A stretch of DNA of 64,000 bases from Akkermansia sp. (GCA_017555205.1 JAFZGW010000002.1:1-64000), one strand, 5' to 3'; shown: positions 34,113-43,357, counted from the first letter of the stretch. The notes: a model not told the origin generated them from the sequence alone. Program-made: numbers and translations.

Positions 34113-35910
34113 GTTCAGCAGTGACCACGGCGCCCTGTCGATCGTAGAGCTCCTTGTAAAGCGGGCAGCTTGCGTACAGAACATCATGTGGGCCGTCACC
34201 CACTATACAGCCATGGTCGAATACTAAAATGCGATGAGCATTGCGAAGGGTACTGAAGCGGTGTGCCACTATCAGGGTTGTTCGCCCCTCGGCCAAGCTA
34301 TCCAGCTCCTCCTGTATTTCTCGCTCACTTTCAGCATCGAGGGAGGCTGTCGCCTCATCCAAAATAAGAATCGGTGCATCTTTCACGAATGCGCGGGCAA
34401 TAGCCACACGCTGGCGCTGACCGCCGGACAACCCGGCGCCCCCCTGCCCCAGCATGGTATCCATTCCCTTGGGTTGAGTCGCCAAAAATGAGTTCACACG
34501 AGCCGAATCCGCAGCGGCAGCTATATCTTCACCGGACGCCCCTTTGCGCCCCAGCTCTATATTCTCGCGTATAGTGCCGGCAAAGAGCAATGCCTGCTGC
34601 CCCACTATGGAGAGCTGTTCACGGAGGTCGTGGCGTGTGACATCCCTCACATCCACACCATCCACCAACACGGAGCCTTCCGTTGCATCGTAGAATCGCG
34701 GCAACAAGCTGGCAAAAGTAGTCTTACCTGCGCCGCTGGGTCCCACCAAGCCGACAATCTGACCGGCCGGGATGTGCACATTTATATTGCGCAACACGGG
34801 TTTACCGGTATCGTAGGCAAATGTAACATTGCGGAAAGTAATATCGCCTTTCACCTGTTTGGGGAAAGAAAGCGGATTAACCGGATCATCAATGGTATTA
34901 GGCTCATCAAGAATCTCGGCCAAACGGGTCATCGAGCCCTGAGCTTCATTGAGTCGGTTAAATGCCTGCCCGGCTCGTTTCATGGAATCGAAGGTGAAGA
35001 AAAGCGCTGCGGCCAATGCCATGAAGTCAGAGAGCTGCATTCCGCATATACTGCCACAAACCAAAAGGAATGAGAGTGCAAGAGCCGTCACGGATTCCAT
35101 AATAGGAATAATGGCACGCTGGTACTTAACAAGTTTTACAGTATTGCGACAATAGCCCTCTGAAACGCTGTCAAAATCAGCAATTTGGCGTTCCTCGAGC
35201 GCATAAGCCCTCACCTCGCGCTGGGTCTCCAGGTTCTGCTGCACAACTGTATTGAGCTCCCCGAGGTCATCTTGCGCGCTGCGAGCCTTTTGGGATATAC
35301 GCTTACCGAAAGTAATGATAGGCCAAGCCGCCAGTGCAATAAAGAGGATAACAAGAAAAATCTCCCAACGCCCCACACTAATCAGCAGATAAATAAAAGC
35401 GAACAGAGCGCATACGCAGGTAATGGGTTGCTTGACTAGGTCGTTGGAAATGTGGGAGAGCACCTCCTGCACATTTTGAGAATCAGCCACAATACGGCTT
35501 ACGATATCACCTTTTCTACGCCCCTCCAAAAAGGCGAGCGGGAGCTGCTGCACATGGTGGAAAACCGCAATTCGCAACCCTTCCAATATGCGCAGACCAA
35601 GTATATTCACGACAACGGAATTAAGCCACAGCGCCAACCCGCGAATCACAAAGATGAGCGGCAACGAGGCACAGGCCATCAGCAGCAAGCTCGAGGCCGG
35701 GACGTCTCGCAATGAGGGAATCAGCGCCATCAGCTCAGGTTCCGGCTGCCCGCTCTGGTGGAACACCACCGGGAAGACAAACTTCACAATGAAAGGAACC
35801 CCCATGCCGCTGGCCGCTGCGGCCACGATACCGGTCAGTATCGAAATCCCCAGCCAAAACAAATGCGGAGCGAGGAACTGCTTTACAAATTTAGAAATAC
35901 GCTTAATCAT
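34102..35910 (-). CDS. ABC exporter half-transporter, MsbA/LmrA type
   Basis: A 602-residue protein with an N-terminal six-helix exporter domain (about 1-310) and a C-terminal ATPase domain. The ATPase motifs are canonical: Walker A VGPSGAGKTT, signature GLSGGQRQR, Walker B ILILDEAT and the H-loop IVAHRFST. There is no C39 peptidase domain, so it is not a classic bacteriocin exporter. Together with the adjacent, overlapping paralogue it probably forms a heterodimer; lipids such as lipid A precursors or drugs are typical cargo of this class. Confidence 0.92.
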   Translation of the reverse strand: MIKRISKFVKQFLAPHLFWLGISILTGIVAAAASGMGVPFIVKFVFPVVFHQSGQPEPELMALIPSLRDVPASSLLLMACASLPLIFVIRGLALWLNSVVVNILGLRILEGLRIAVFHHVQQLPLAFLEGRRKGDIVSRIVADSQNVQEVLSHISNDLVKQPITCVCALFAFIYLLISVGRWEIFLVILFIALAAWPIITFGKRISQKARSAQDDLGELNTVVQQNLETQREVRAYALEERQIADFDSVSEGYCRNTVKLVKYQRAIIPIMESVTALALSFLLVCGSICGMQLSDFMALAAALFFTFDSMKRAGQAFNRLNEAQGSMTRLAEILDEPNTIDDPVNPLSFPKQVKGDITFRNVTFAYDTGKPVLRNINVHIPAGQIVGLVGPSGAGKTTFASLLPRFYDATEGSVLVDGVDVRDVTRHDLREQLSIVGQQALLFAGTIRENIELGRKGASGEDIAAAADSARVNSFLATQPKGMDTMLGQGGAGLSGGQRQRVAIARAFVKDAPILILDEATASLDAESEREIQEELDSLAEGRTTLIVAHRFSTLRNAHRILVFDHGCIVGDGPHDVLYASCPLYKELYDRQGAVVTAEHER

Positions 35911-37754
35911 GCCTGAGCCTCCTTCTTTTCCTGATTATCCTGTCGCACCTGTTCATCATACAGTGACTTATAGAGCATACAATTTTCGTATAACTGCTCG
36001 TGCGAACCATCGGCCACGATTTGCCCTGAATCAAACACAAGTATGCGCTTTGCCATGCGTATGGTACTGAAACGGTGAGCGATGATGAAAGTGGTCCGCG
36101 ATTCGGCCATATCATCCAACGCCTGCTGAATAAGCGCCTCGCTACGCATATCCAGTGCCGAGGTAGCTTCATCGAGAATGAGGATGGGCGCATCCTTCAA
36201 TATGGCGCGGGCAATAGAAACACGCTGCCGTTGGCCACCGGAAAGCCCGCCACCGCCCTCCGCCAACATAAGATTGTAGCCCTCGGGTTTCAGGTCAGCA
36301 AACTCGCTCACACAAGCCAAATCTCCGGCTTGGCGTACAGCGGCATCATCCGCCCCGGGTTTGCCTACTCGTATATTCTCAGCTATGGAATCACGGAACA
36401 AGGCAGCAAATTGCGAAACCAATGCGATATTGCGAGTTCGTTCGTTGCGATTAATATTTCGCACATCCACCCCATCAATTTTCACGCAACCTTCCTGAGG
36501 GTCGTAAAAACGGCATATCAGGTTGATAAAGGTGGTCTTGCCGGAACCACTGGGACCGACCAACGCTACAACATCTCCTGCCGGAATACGCACATTTATG
36601 TCTTTAAGCACCACTTTATCGCTCGTATAGGCAAATGTTACATGCTCGAAATCCACGGCTCCCGTCACTGGGGAAGGCAGCGGTTGCGGATTTTCCGGTT
36701 CCGGGGTTTCGTTCTCACCCAACAAGATGTCGTTCATGGCGCTTATCATCACCGACATCATACGGCACAGGTTCTCCACTGCACCCAAGCGCTTAATCGG
36801 GTCATAGCAAAAGTAGAACGCTGTAGCAATAGCAGTGAAATCCTCCAAAGCCAAACCGTCGCCACAGCCACGGTACAAGGCATACGCAAGCGCCAAAGCA
36901 CTCACCACCTCAATGGCCGGCGACAAGCCCGCTTTCCATGCAGCAATCTTGATACGCACGATATTAAGCGCGCGTATATTTTCGCCCAAAATTTGCTCTT
37001 GTCTGGCCTCGAGATTAAACGCACGCACTTCACGCTGAGTGGTAAGCGACTCCTCCACGTTGGCGGTAATGAGATTCATTCCGGTCAAAGCCTGATTCAT
37101 CTTCTTGAGCACGGCTTTACCGACATAACGCACCAACGGAATGCAGAGACAGGAAATAAGCAAATTGCCCAACAACAACGCGCTCTGATGGTTAGTAAGC
37201 GCAGCATAAACGAGATAGGCAACTGCCGCAACAAGGGTCAGCGGCTGCACCACTATATCATTGAGCACTTGGATAAGTTGCTGCTGCAAGCCCTGAGTAT
37301 ACTGAATGACGACCGTCATGAGCTCACCACGGCTCTTGCGGTCGTGAAAGGAGAAGGAAAGCCACTGCAAACGCGCAAATAAATCGTTTCTCAAACCACG
37401 GAGCAAACCAACACCGGCTCGCGTGAGCAAATAAGAGTTGAAGTAGGTTGCCAACCCGCGCACCGTCATGACAATGGGTATAATACAGGCTGCGCCTATG
37501 AGAGTAACCAACGGCATGTCCGCCGGTTCCACAAAGCGCCCTAAAAACTGCGTAAGCCACTCGGGAGCAGGCACATCACCAAAAACCACAGGACATACCT
37601 TCTGCACGATAACAGGTAAACCGAAGCCCGATGCAGCAGCGGCCAGCACGCCGAATACAATCCCCCAAAACACAAATCCTTTGTAGGGCGGCAGGTACTT
37701 ATGCATCAGCGGCTTAACCTGCTCATAAAATGAAGGCTCTTTTGTTTCACTCAT
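35907..37754 (-). CDS. ABC exporter half-transporter, MsbA/LmrA type (first of pair)
   Basis: A 615-residue paralogue of the next gene, with six membrane helices in the first 330 residues and a full ATPase domain: VGPSGSGKTT, GLSGGQRQR, ILILDEATSALD and IIAHRFST. Both ATP sites of a heterodimer would therefore be consensus, unlike many heterodimeric exporters in which one site is degenerate. Its stop overlaps the next start by 4 nt. It heads a four-gene operon with a strong promoter (TTGATA-17-TAGAAT) and is divergent from the radical SAM gene. Confidence 0.92.
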   Translation of the reverse strand: MSETKEPSFYEQVKPLMHKYLPPYKGFVFWGIVFGVLAAAASGFGLPVIVQKVCPVVFGDVPAPEWLTQFLGRFVEPADMPLVTLIGAACIIPIVMTVRGLATYFNSYLLTRAGVGLLRGLRNDLFARLQWLSFSFHDRKSRGELMTVVIQYTQGLQQQLIQVLNDIVVQPLTLVAAVAYLVYAALTNHQSALLLGNLLISCLCIPLVRYVGKAVLKKMNQALTGMNLITANVEESLTTQREVRAFNLEARQEQILGENIRALNIVRIKIAAWKAGLSPAIEVVSALALAYALYRGCGDGLALEDFTAIATAFYFCYDPIKRLGAVENLCRMMSVMISAMNDILLGENETPEPENPQPLPSPVTGAVDFEHVTFAYTSDKVVLKDINVRIPAGDVVALVGPSGSGKTTFINLICRFYDPQEGCVKIDGVDVRNINRNERTRNIALVSQFAALFRDSIAENIRVGKPGADDAAVRQAGDLACVSEFADLKPEGYNLMLAEGGGGLSGGQRQRVSIARAILKDAPILILDEATSALDMRSEALIQQALDDMAESRTTFIIAHRFSTIRMAKRILVFDSGQIVADGSHEQLYENCMLYKSLYDEQVRQDNQEKKEAQA

Positions 37755-37765
37755 ATAACGTCATT

Positions 37766-37794
37766 ATTCTAGCAGACAATCGACCTTCTATCAA
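37766..37794 (-). promoter_or_regulatory. Promoter of the ABC exporter operon
   Basis: Minus strand: TTGATA (37794-37789), 17-bp spacer, TAGAAT (37771-37766), 11 nt to the ATG at 37754. The predicted leader is about 5 nt. Confidence 0.7.
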
Positions 37795-37875
37795 TCAAAA
37801 AAGTCCTCACTCTTCTTTCTTTCTTGTATGGGAGGGGCTTTATCTGCTAAACTATGTCAACGAATTCCCACTGAT

Positions 37876-39009
37876 ATGATTAATGTTATCACCTGCACAC
37901 TCTGCCTGACTCACGATTGCACCCTGCGCTGCCGGTACTGCTACGCCGGGCGTAAGTTCAGCCACAGCATGAGCCGAGAAACGGCAGAGCGAGCCATCGA
38001 CATCGTTTTTACCGAAGCAAAACGAACAAACAGCGGCGCCGATATCAGCTTTTTCGGCGGTGAACCGCTGATGGAGTGGGAACTACTCAAGCACTGCTAC
38101 AACTACGCAAAAGAACATGCTACCTCGCTGATTGTGCCGCCACGCTTCAGCATAACAACAAATGGCACACTGTTGACGAAAGAGCGCCTTTCGTGGCTGG
38201 CGGAGCGAGATTTTCTCATTGGGCTGTCCATCGATGGCAATGCCGCTATGCACAATTCCAATCGCTGTTACCCCGATGGCAGCGGTAGCCACGCCGAAGT
38301 GGCAAAAGCGTTGGCTCTCGTTGAATCATCCCCTTCCCTACGCTCGCAAGCCATCTGTGTGGTCACGCCCAACAATGTTCGTCACCTCAGCGATAGTCTC
38401 GAATGGCTAACCTCTCACTACAGTGGCACCATCTCCTTCAACATCGATTACTGGAGCAACTGGAGAGATGAAGACTTCGAGTTACTTTGTGAGCAATACT
38501 CACGCGTTGCGCAATCCGTGTTGCAATCGTACCGCGACGGGAAGCCCATAAAACTGCGCAATATAGACGACAAAATCACCACGCACCTGCACGCAGAATC
38601 GGGCAACTGCCTACGCTGCCGCATAGGTGAGCGAGAAATCGCCGTAAGCGCAGACGGCAACTTTTTCCCCTGCTCCCGCCTAGTAGGTAATGGCGATGCC
38701 CCGGAATTCAACTTCGGCAATGTGACCGACGGCATCGACCGTGCCCGACAGCAGTACATTATCTCCATGCGAGGGTGCGCAACACCGGAATGCAAAGTTT
38801 GCAGTCTGCGCAATAGGTGCCTGAATTCTTGCGGTTGTACAAACCACGCAGCATCCGGCAAGCTCAACGAAGTGTCCCCATTCTTATGCTGCTCCGAAAA
38901 GCTCTTCATCCGCACGGCGGATAAACTCGCTGCCGACCTCTACAATAAGCGCAACCACTCATTCATGACCCGCTTTTACGGAGATTCGTCAAAAAACTGC
39001 GCAAAATAA
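37876..39009 (+). CDS. Radical SAM/SPASM-domain protein
   Basis: A 377-residue radical SAM enzyme. The cluster motif is CTLRCRYC (C15, C19, C22), followed by FFGGEPLMEW, TTNGTLL and IGLSIDG, all typical of peptide-modifying members. The C-terminal third is a SPASM domain with CRIGEREIAVSADGNFFPC, then CATPECKVCSLRNRCLNSCGC and a final CC, which should bind auxiliary Fe-S clusters. Family members mature sulfatases or ribosomally made peptides. No sulfatase or short precursor gene is adjacent, so the substrate is unknown. The start at MINVITC is preferred; an in-frame ATG lies 48 nt upstream at 37828. It is divergent from the ABC exporter operon. Confidence 0.88.
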   Translation: MINVITCTLCLTHDCTLRCRYCYAGRKFSHSMSRETAERAIDIVFTEAKRTNSGADISFFGGEPLMEWELLKHCYNYAKEHATSLIVPPRFSITTNGTLLTKERLSWLAERDFLIGLSIDGNAAMHNSNRCYPDGSGSHAEVAKALALVESSPSLRSQAICVVTPNNVRHLSDSLEWLTSHYSGTISFNIDYWSNWRDEDFELLCEQYSRVAQSVLQSYRDGKPIKLRNIDDKITTHLHAESGNCLRCRIGEREIAVSADGNFFPCSRLVGNGDAPEFNFGNVTDGIDRARQQYIISMRGCATPECKVCSLRNRCLNSCGCTNHAASGKLNEVSPFLCCSEKLFIRTADKLAADLYNKRNHSFMTRFYGDSSKNCAK

Positions 39010-39020
39010 ATGCTTTGCAC

Positions 39021-39048
39021 TTGCAAATAGCGGCAATTCAGTTATCAT
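39021..39048 (+). promoter_or_regulatory. Leaderless promoter of the deaminase gene
   Basis: TTGCAA (39021-39026), 16-bp spacer, TATCAT (39043-39048), seven bases, then the ATG at 39056. Confidence 0.65.
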
Positions 39049-39055
39049 ATTACGC

Positions 39056-39499
39056 ATGAGCCGCCTTTCCATACCGCAGTACGTCATGGCCTTGGCCCAC
39101 GTGGCCGCACTACGTTCCGAAGACCCCTACCGCAAAGTTGGCGCAGCGGCTCTCGACAAAGACAACCGAGTAATCGGCACCGCCTACAATGGGCTATTCC
39201 CGGGATTTACGGCACCTGAAGGCTTCTGGAGCTCTCGTGAAGAACGCCAGAAGTTCATGTTGCACGCCGAAATAAACCTTTGCAGCCTCTTCAAGCGAGG
39301 GGAGGCTCGCGTTGTCGCCTGCACCACTATGCCCTGCACCTCGTGCATGCAGGCACTTTGCGCTCACGGCGTAAAAACCATCTACTATGGTGAGAGTTAC
39401 GCAGAATCGCGCGCTCCGGAAATTGCAGCTATGTACGGAGTGGAGCTGATTCAGGTACCGGATTACCCGCTGTCCACCAGTTTTCCGTTAGTGCATTAA
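39056..39499 (+). CDS. dCMP/cytidine deaminase family protein
   Basis: A 147-residue zinc deaminase. The zinc site is HAEINLC (His ligand and catalytic Glu) with PCTSCMQALC (two cysteine ligands). The N-terminus (ALAHVAALRSEDPYRKVGAAALDKDNRVIGTAYNG) is typical of deoxycytidylate deaminases and ComE-type proteins, which convert dCMP to dUMP for thymidylate synthesis. It lacks the extra zinc ligands of some phage enzymes. It stands alone with its own promoter and terminator. The exact nucleotide substrate is inferred from family resemblance. Confidence 0.87.
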   Translation: MSRLSIPQYVMALAHVAALRSEDPYRKVGAAALDKDNRVIGTAYNGLFPGFTAPEGFWSSREERQKFMLHAEINLCSLFKRGEARVVACTTMPCTSCMQALCAHGVKTIYYGESYAESRAPEIAAMYGVELIQVPDYPLSTSFPLVH

Positions 39500-39513
39500 C
39501 CCCTTTTCGCCAC

Positions 39514-39541
39514 GGCCCGGGAATCCCCCGGGTCTTTTTTT
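39514..39541 (+). terminator. Terminator of the deaminase gene
   Basis: An 8-bp stem (GGCCCGGG at 39514-39521, CCCGGGTC at 39527-39534, one G-T pair) with a 5-nt loop and a run of seven T. Confidence 0.85.
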
Positions 39542-39554
39542 ACCGCTATAACCA

Positions 39555-39599
39555 ACAACAAAATCGACAGGTTTTCCCCATGCGGAGAAAACCTGTCGA
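39555..39599 (-). terminator. Terminator of rpsF
   Basis: Minus strand: a perfect 13-bp stem (39599-39587 with 39576-39564) and a 10-nt loop, followed by TTTTGTTGTT. It lies 43 nt beyond the rpsF stop. Confidence 0.8.
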
Positions 39600-39642
39600 C
39601 AAAAAAACAAGCTTATTGCGTGCAGCAAGTGAGCAATTTTGC

Positions 39643-39921
39643 TTACTTGGCGCGGTAGTACTGGTAGTGTACGCGCTCGTCGATAGCCAAAGCCTCACGA
39701 ACAGTGCGAATGACGGTGGGCTCGGCCTCGAAGGCAAAGAGCATGTACTGGCCATGGCTCAGGTGCTGAGACTCGTAGGCAAACTCGCGACGGCCCACGT
39801 TGGTCACCTCAGAAACCTTGGCACCGGCGGCCTCGAGCTGAGCCTTGATGTCTGCGGTCAGCTCATCGAGGGTGGCGGAACCCTTCATGTTAAAAACGAT
39901 CAGTGCGTCGTACTTTCTCAT
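39643..39921 (-). CDS. rpsF: 30S ribosomal protein S6
   Basis: A 92-residue ribosomal protein of the small-subunit platform. It begins MRKYDALIVFNMKGSATLDEL and carries GRREFAYESQHLSHGQYMLFAFEAEP, the S6 core. The start at MRKYDAL is set by homology and by a leaderless promoter whose -10 ends 7 nt upstream; a longer frame adds 19 non-homologous residues. The usual partners rpsR, ssb and rplI are not adjacent, so the classic S6 operon is broken up here. Confidence 0.95.
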   Translation of the reverse strand: MRKYDALIVFNMKGSATLDELTADIKAQLEAAGAKVSEVTNVGRREFAYESQHLSHGQYMLFAFEAEPTVIRTVREALAIDERVHYQYYRAK

Positions 39922-39928
39922 AACTTGT

Positions 39929-39956
39929 ATTTTAGTAAGATGTCTTGCTTTCGCAA
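39929..39956 (-). promoter_or_regulatory. Leaderless promoter of rpsF
   Basis: Minus strand: TTGCGA (39956-39951), 16-bp spacer, TAAAAT (39934-39929), seven bases ACAAGTT, then the ATG at 39921. Confidence 0.7.
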
Positions 39957-40039
39957 AAAGCGTCGGCAAAGAATGCACCTTTTTTGAACAAATTGCAAGC
40001 CTAAAGTGCGTTTTACCCTATTTTTTTTGCATTTCCGGC

Positions 40040-41011
40040 TCAAATGAGCTTAAGACGCACCAAATCTTGGGTATCGATTAAGCCCACGGGCTTGTGATCA
40101 GCATCAAGCACGACAAGGTCGTCGATACGACGATCACGCAGAGTCTTCACTGCGGTGATAGCCAGTTTGTCTGCTTCCACAAACACGGGATTCTTGGTCA
40201 TGAGCGCCGCTACAGGCTGAGCCCCGCAAGCGGGATCCGCCTGATAGGCACGGGCAAAGTCACCATGCGTAAACACACCGGCAAGCGTACCATCCTCGTG
40301 AGTAAGCACACAAGCGCCGGCACGAGCCTGGGTCATGGCAATAATACAATCAGCCACAGTAGCCCCTTCAGGCTGGCAGGCAAACTCCTTGCGCATGATA
40401 TCGGCTATGCGCATAAGCAACGCACGCCCCAGAGAGCCACCGGGGTGACTGCGTGCGAAATCCTCCTTGGTGAAGTTACGGGCCTCGAGCAGAGCCATGG
40501 CCAAAGCATCACCCATCACCAACATAGCCGTAGAAGACGAAGTGGGGGCAAGATTCAGCGGGTCGGCCTCTCGCTCCACTGCGGTATCAAGCACTACGTC
40601 CGAAAGCTCCGCAAGTGTAGAGTTGCACTTACCGGTCATGCTGATAATGGTCATATCGAAGCGCTTGAGGAACGGCATGAGGGTAAGCAACTCGGAGGTT
40701 TCGCCCGAGAAAGACATTGCAATACAGGCATCGCCATCCTGCACAATACCCAAATCACCGTGCATGGCATTCATGGAGTCGAGAACCACGGAGGGTGCGC
40801 CGGTAGAAGTAAGAGTTGCAGCAATTTTGTTACCGATAAGCCCGCTCTTACCTACACCGACCACAATAATCTTATGGCCGGTTTCGATTGCCTTACGCAT
40901 AGCATTTACAGCCTGCACAAACGAATCATCAAGCCGTGCGCAGATTGCCTGCAAGGCTGCTATTTCGTCCTCAAATACCTTTTTACCGCGAATGGTGTGA
41001 TCTGTGGTCAT
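40040..41011 (-). CDS. kdsD: Arabinose-5-phosphate isomerase, KdsD/KpsF type
   Basis: A 323-residue enzyme that converts ribulose-5-phosphate to arabinose-5-phosphate, the first step to KDO for lipopolysaccharide. An N-terminal SIS domain (about 35-185) has VVGVGKSGLIGNKIAATLTSTGAPS and MSFSGETSELL, and two CBS domains (about 205-323) follow. Length matches E. coli KdsD. The start at MTTDHTIRG is chosen by family length; an upstream extension in frame is not conserved. It is evidence for a Gram-negative envelope with KDO. It is divergent from nanA. Confidence 0.93.
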   Translation of the reverse strand: MTTDHTIRGKKVFEDEIAALQAICARLDDSFVQAVNAMRKAIETGHKIIVVGVGKSGLIGNKIAATLTSTGAPSVVLDSMNAMHGDLGIVQDGDACIAMSFSGETSELLTLMPFLKRFDMTIISMTGKCNSTLAELSDVVLDTAVEREADPLNLAPTSSSTAMLVMGDALAMALLEARNFTKEDFARSHPGGSLGRALLMRIADIMRKEFACQPEGATVADCIIAMTQARAGACVLTHEDGTLAGVFTHGDFARAYQADPACGAQPVAALMTKNPVFVEADKLAITAVKTLRDRRIDDLVVLDADHKPVGLIDTQDLVRLKLI

Positions 41012-41045
41012 AATCGTGAGTAGAAAAAATGTTCTTTCGCCTGTT

Positions 41046-41074
41046 AGTCTAGCATAGCCCTCTGCCCGCTGCAA
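41046..41074 (-). promoter_or_regulatory. Promoter of kdsD
   Basis: Minus strand: TTGCAG (41074-41069), 17-bp spacer, TAGACT (41051-41046). The predicted leader is about 28 nt, longer than for most genes here. Confidence 0.55.
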
Positions 41075-41221
41075 CAAAAAAAGCCATATATGCGCCCAAA
41101 AATCGGCTTTCGGTGCGCAAAACTGCCATATTTTCTTGTAAACAACAGTTTTATCTTGAAAGTAGCGCCAAAAAAGAGTAAAAGAATGGCAGGGATAAAT
41201 TACAGCCCACTTCATCTTACT

Positions 41222-42148
41222 ATGGAAACATCATTCAAAATTCACGGTCTCTGTGCAGCTACGCACACCCCCATGAACGCCGACGGCACCTGCAACCCGA
41301 ACGCTGTTGACGCACAGGCTAAGTTCCTTGCCAGCCAAGGCATCAAATCCGTCTTCATCACAGGCTCCACCGGTGAATCCGCCCACATGCAGCTCACCGA
41401 GCGTAAGGAAAACATGGCCGCCTGGGGCGAAGCCGGCAAGAAATACGGTATCGATGTAATCGTCCACACCGGCGGCAACTGCGTGTACGACGGTCGCGAG
41501 CTGGCTGCATACGCCGTACAGTGCGGCGCTACTGCCACAGCCTGCAATGCTCCTTGCTACTTCAAGCCCGGCAGCGTAGAACTGCTCACTCAGAGCTTGG
41601 CCGTAGCCGCCTCCGGCGCTCCCGAGCTTCCTTTCTACTTCTACGACATTCCCGCCCTCACCCATGTAGGCTTCAACCCCTGCAAGATGATTGAGGCTTG
41701 CGCTGCCAACATTCCCAACTTTGTCGGCGTGAAGTTCACCAACCCCGACTTGGCTCTGTATATGGATGCCCTCACCTACGACAATGGCAAATACGACATT
41801 CCGTGGGGTGTAGACGAATGGTTCTTGGGCGCATACGCCACAGGTGCCAAGGGCGGTGTAGGTTCCTCTTTCAACTATGCTCCCAAGCTTTACAATGACA
41901 TCATGAAAGCCGTTGATGCCGGCGACATGGCAGAAGCCCGCCGTCTGCAGAAGCTCTCCGTTTCCATGATTAACATCATTGCTGCCAAGGGCTACATGGG
42001 TTGCTGCAAGTACCTGATGAGCGAGTGGACCGGCGTTGACTTCGGGCCGGCTCGTCTGCCCATGGGCAAGCAGGACAAAGCCACGCTCGATGCTCTCAAG
42101 AGCGAGCTGAAGGCCATCGGCTTCTACGACTGGGCTATCTACAAATAA
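41222..42148 (+). CDS. nanA: N-acetylneuraminate lyase
   Basis: A 308-residue TIM-barrel aldolase of the NAL/DHDPS family that splits sialic acid into ManNAc and pyruvate. It has the pyruvate-binding loop GSTGES (about 48-53), the catalytic tyrosine Y141 in FYFYDIPALT, and the Schiff-base lysine K171 in VGVKFTNPDL. YDIPALT is closer to sialate lyases than to dihydrodipicolinate synthases, and the adjacent 2-epimerase gene supports that reading. The start at METSFKIHG is by homology; the in-frame extension upstream is not conserved. It heads a plus-strand operon of five genes. Confidence 0.92.
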   Translation: METSFKIHGLCAATHTPMNADGTCNPNAVDAQAKFLASQGIKSVFITGSTGESAHMQLTERKENMAAWGEAGKKYGIDVIVHTGGNCVYDGRELAAYAVQCGATATACNAPCYFKPGSVELLTQSLAVAASGAPELPFYFYDIPALTHVGFNPCKMIEACAANIPNFVGVKFTNPDLALYMDALTYDNGKYDIPWGVDEWFLGAYATGAKGGVGSSFNYAPKLYNDIMKAVDAGDMAEARRLQKLSVSMINIIAAKGYMGCCKYLMSEWTGVDFGPARLPMGKQDKATLDALKSELKAIGFYDWAIYK

Positions 42149-42166
42149 CCCTTAGACTACCTCATT

Positions 42167-43357
42167 ATGGATACGAAAGCACTTGGCGAGTTCTACAAAG
42201 ACAAGCTGCTCAATGAGGTAGTGCCGTTCTGGTTCCCCCGCTCTCTGGATACAGAGAACGGGGGGCTCTACCATTGCTACGCCGAAGACGGCACACTGGT
42301 AGACACCGACAAGAACGTATGGGCACAAGGCCGCATGGCTTGGATGCTCCTTACCTGCTACAACAGCATCGAAAAACGCCCGGAATGGAAGGAATACGCA
42401 GAGAGCGCCCTTAAGTTCCTTGAAGAGAAGTGCGTAGACCCGGCCGACGGGCGCATGTACTTCCACATGACAGCTGACGGCACCCCCATACGCAAACGCC
42501 GTTATGCTTACAGCGAATGTTTTGCAGCCATTGCCTGGGCTGCCCACTACGGTGCCACCGGTGACCCGAAGAGTGCCGAGCGTGCCCGCCACTGGTTCAA
42601 CATCTATGCCGACATCTTCTTCACCCCAGGCAAAATGGCCCCGAAGAGCACCGGAAATCGTCCCGGTGAAAACTTGGGTTGCCGCATGATTATGATTGTA
42701 ACGGCTCAGGAACTGCGCCGCTATCTGGGTGATGAAGACGGAAGCCTGACCGCATGGATTGACCGCTGCATCAACGACTTGCGCACCCTCTTCATGCACG
42801 AGGAAGTTAAGGCCGTCATGGAAAACGTGGCTCCCGACGGTTCCATTATTGATCATTTTGACGAGCGCACCCTCAACCCCGGTCACGATATTGAAGGCGG
42901 CTGGTTCGTGCTCGAAGAAGCACGCTACCGTGGTGGCGACAAGAGCCTGATTGAGACAGGCTGCAAGATGATTGACTGGGCTCTGGAGCGCGGCTGGGAT
43001 AAGAAGTTCGGCGGTCTGCTCTACTATACCGACGTATACAACAAACCTGTGCAGGAATACTGGCACAATATGAAGTTCTGGTGGCCCCACGACGAGGCAC
43101 TCATCGGCACGGCTCTCGCCTACAAGATGACGGGTGATGAGAAATATGCCGAGTGGCACCAGCGCATTCACGATTGGGCTTTTGAGCACCTGCAGGACAA
43201 AGTTAATGGCGAGTGGTACGGCTATTGCAACCAAGACGGCACAACCACCAACGGCTTGAAGGGCTCCATGTGGAAATCCTTCTTCCACCACCCGCGTGCT
43301 TTGTGGTGCTGCGCCTATTACATGGGTGCTATTCCCGATGCAAAGCCCATTCACTAA
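42167..43357 (+). CDS. N-acylglucosamine 2-epimerase family protein
   Basis: A 396-residue (alpha/alpha)6-barrel enzyme of the AGE (renin-binding protein) family. Characteristic segments are FWFPRSLDTENGGLYHCYAEDGTLVDTDKNVWAQGRMAWMLL, LNPGHDIEGGWFVLEEA and KFWWPHDEALIGTALAYKMTG, which supply the histidines used for proton transfer. Placed 18 nt after nanA, it most likely converts ManNAc to GlcNAc, as in the NanL-NanE pathway of Bacteroides. A cellobiose-epimerase activity cannot be excluded from sequence alone. Confidence 0.9.
   Translation: MDTKALGEFYKDKLLNEVVPFWFPRSLDTENGGLYHCYAEDGTLVDTDKNVWAQGRMAWMLLTCYNSIEKRPEWKEYAESALKFLEEKCVDPADGRMYFHMTADGTPIRKRRYAYSECFAAIAWAAHYGATGDPKSAERARHWFNIYADIFFTPGKMAPKSTGNRPGENLGCRMIMIVTAQELRRYLGDEDGSLTAWIDRCINDLRTLFMHEEVKAVMENVAPDGSIIDHFDERTLNPGHDIEGGWFVLEEARYRGGDKSLIETGCKMIDWALERGWDKKFGGLLYYTDVYNKPVQEYWHNMKFWWPHDEALIGTALAYKMTGDEKYAEWHQRIHDWAFEHLQDKVNGEWYGYCNQDGTTTNGLKGSMWKSFFHHPRALWCCAYYMGAIPDAKPIH

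Noticed and set aside
36075..37382. A 435-codon plus-strand frame opposite the first ABC exporter
   Set aside because: It is the antisense shadow of a well-conserved exporter gene and has no family motif.
37755..37875. A RiPP precursor peptide gene upstream of the radical SAM gene
   Set aside because: Only a six-codon frame and in-frame extensions of the enzyme itself are present. Nothing resembles a leader plus core peptide.
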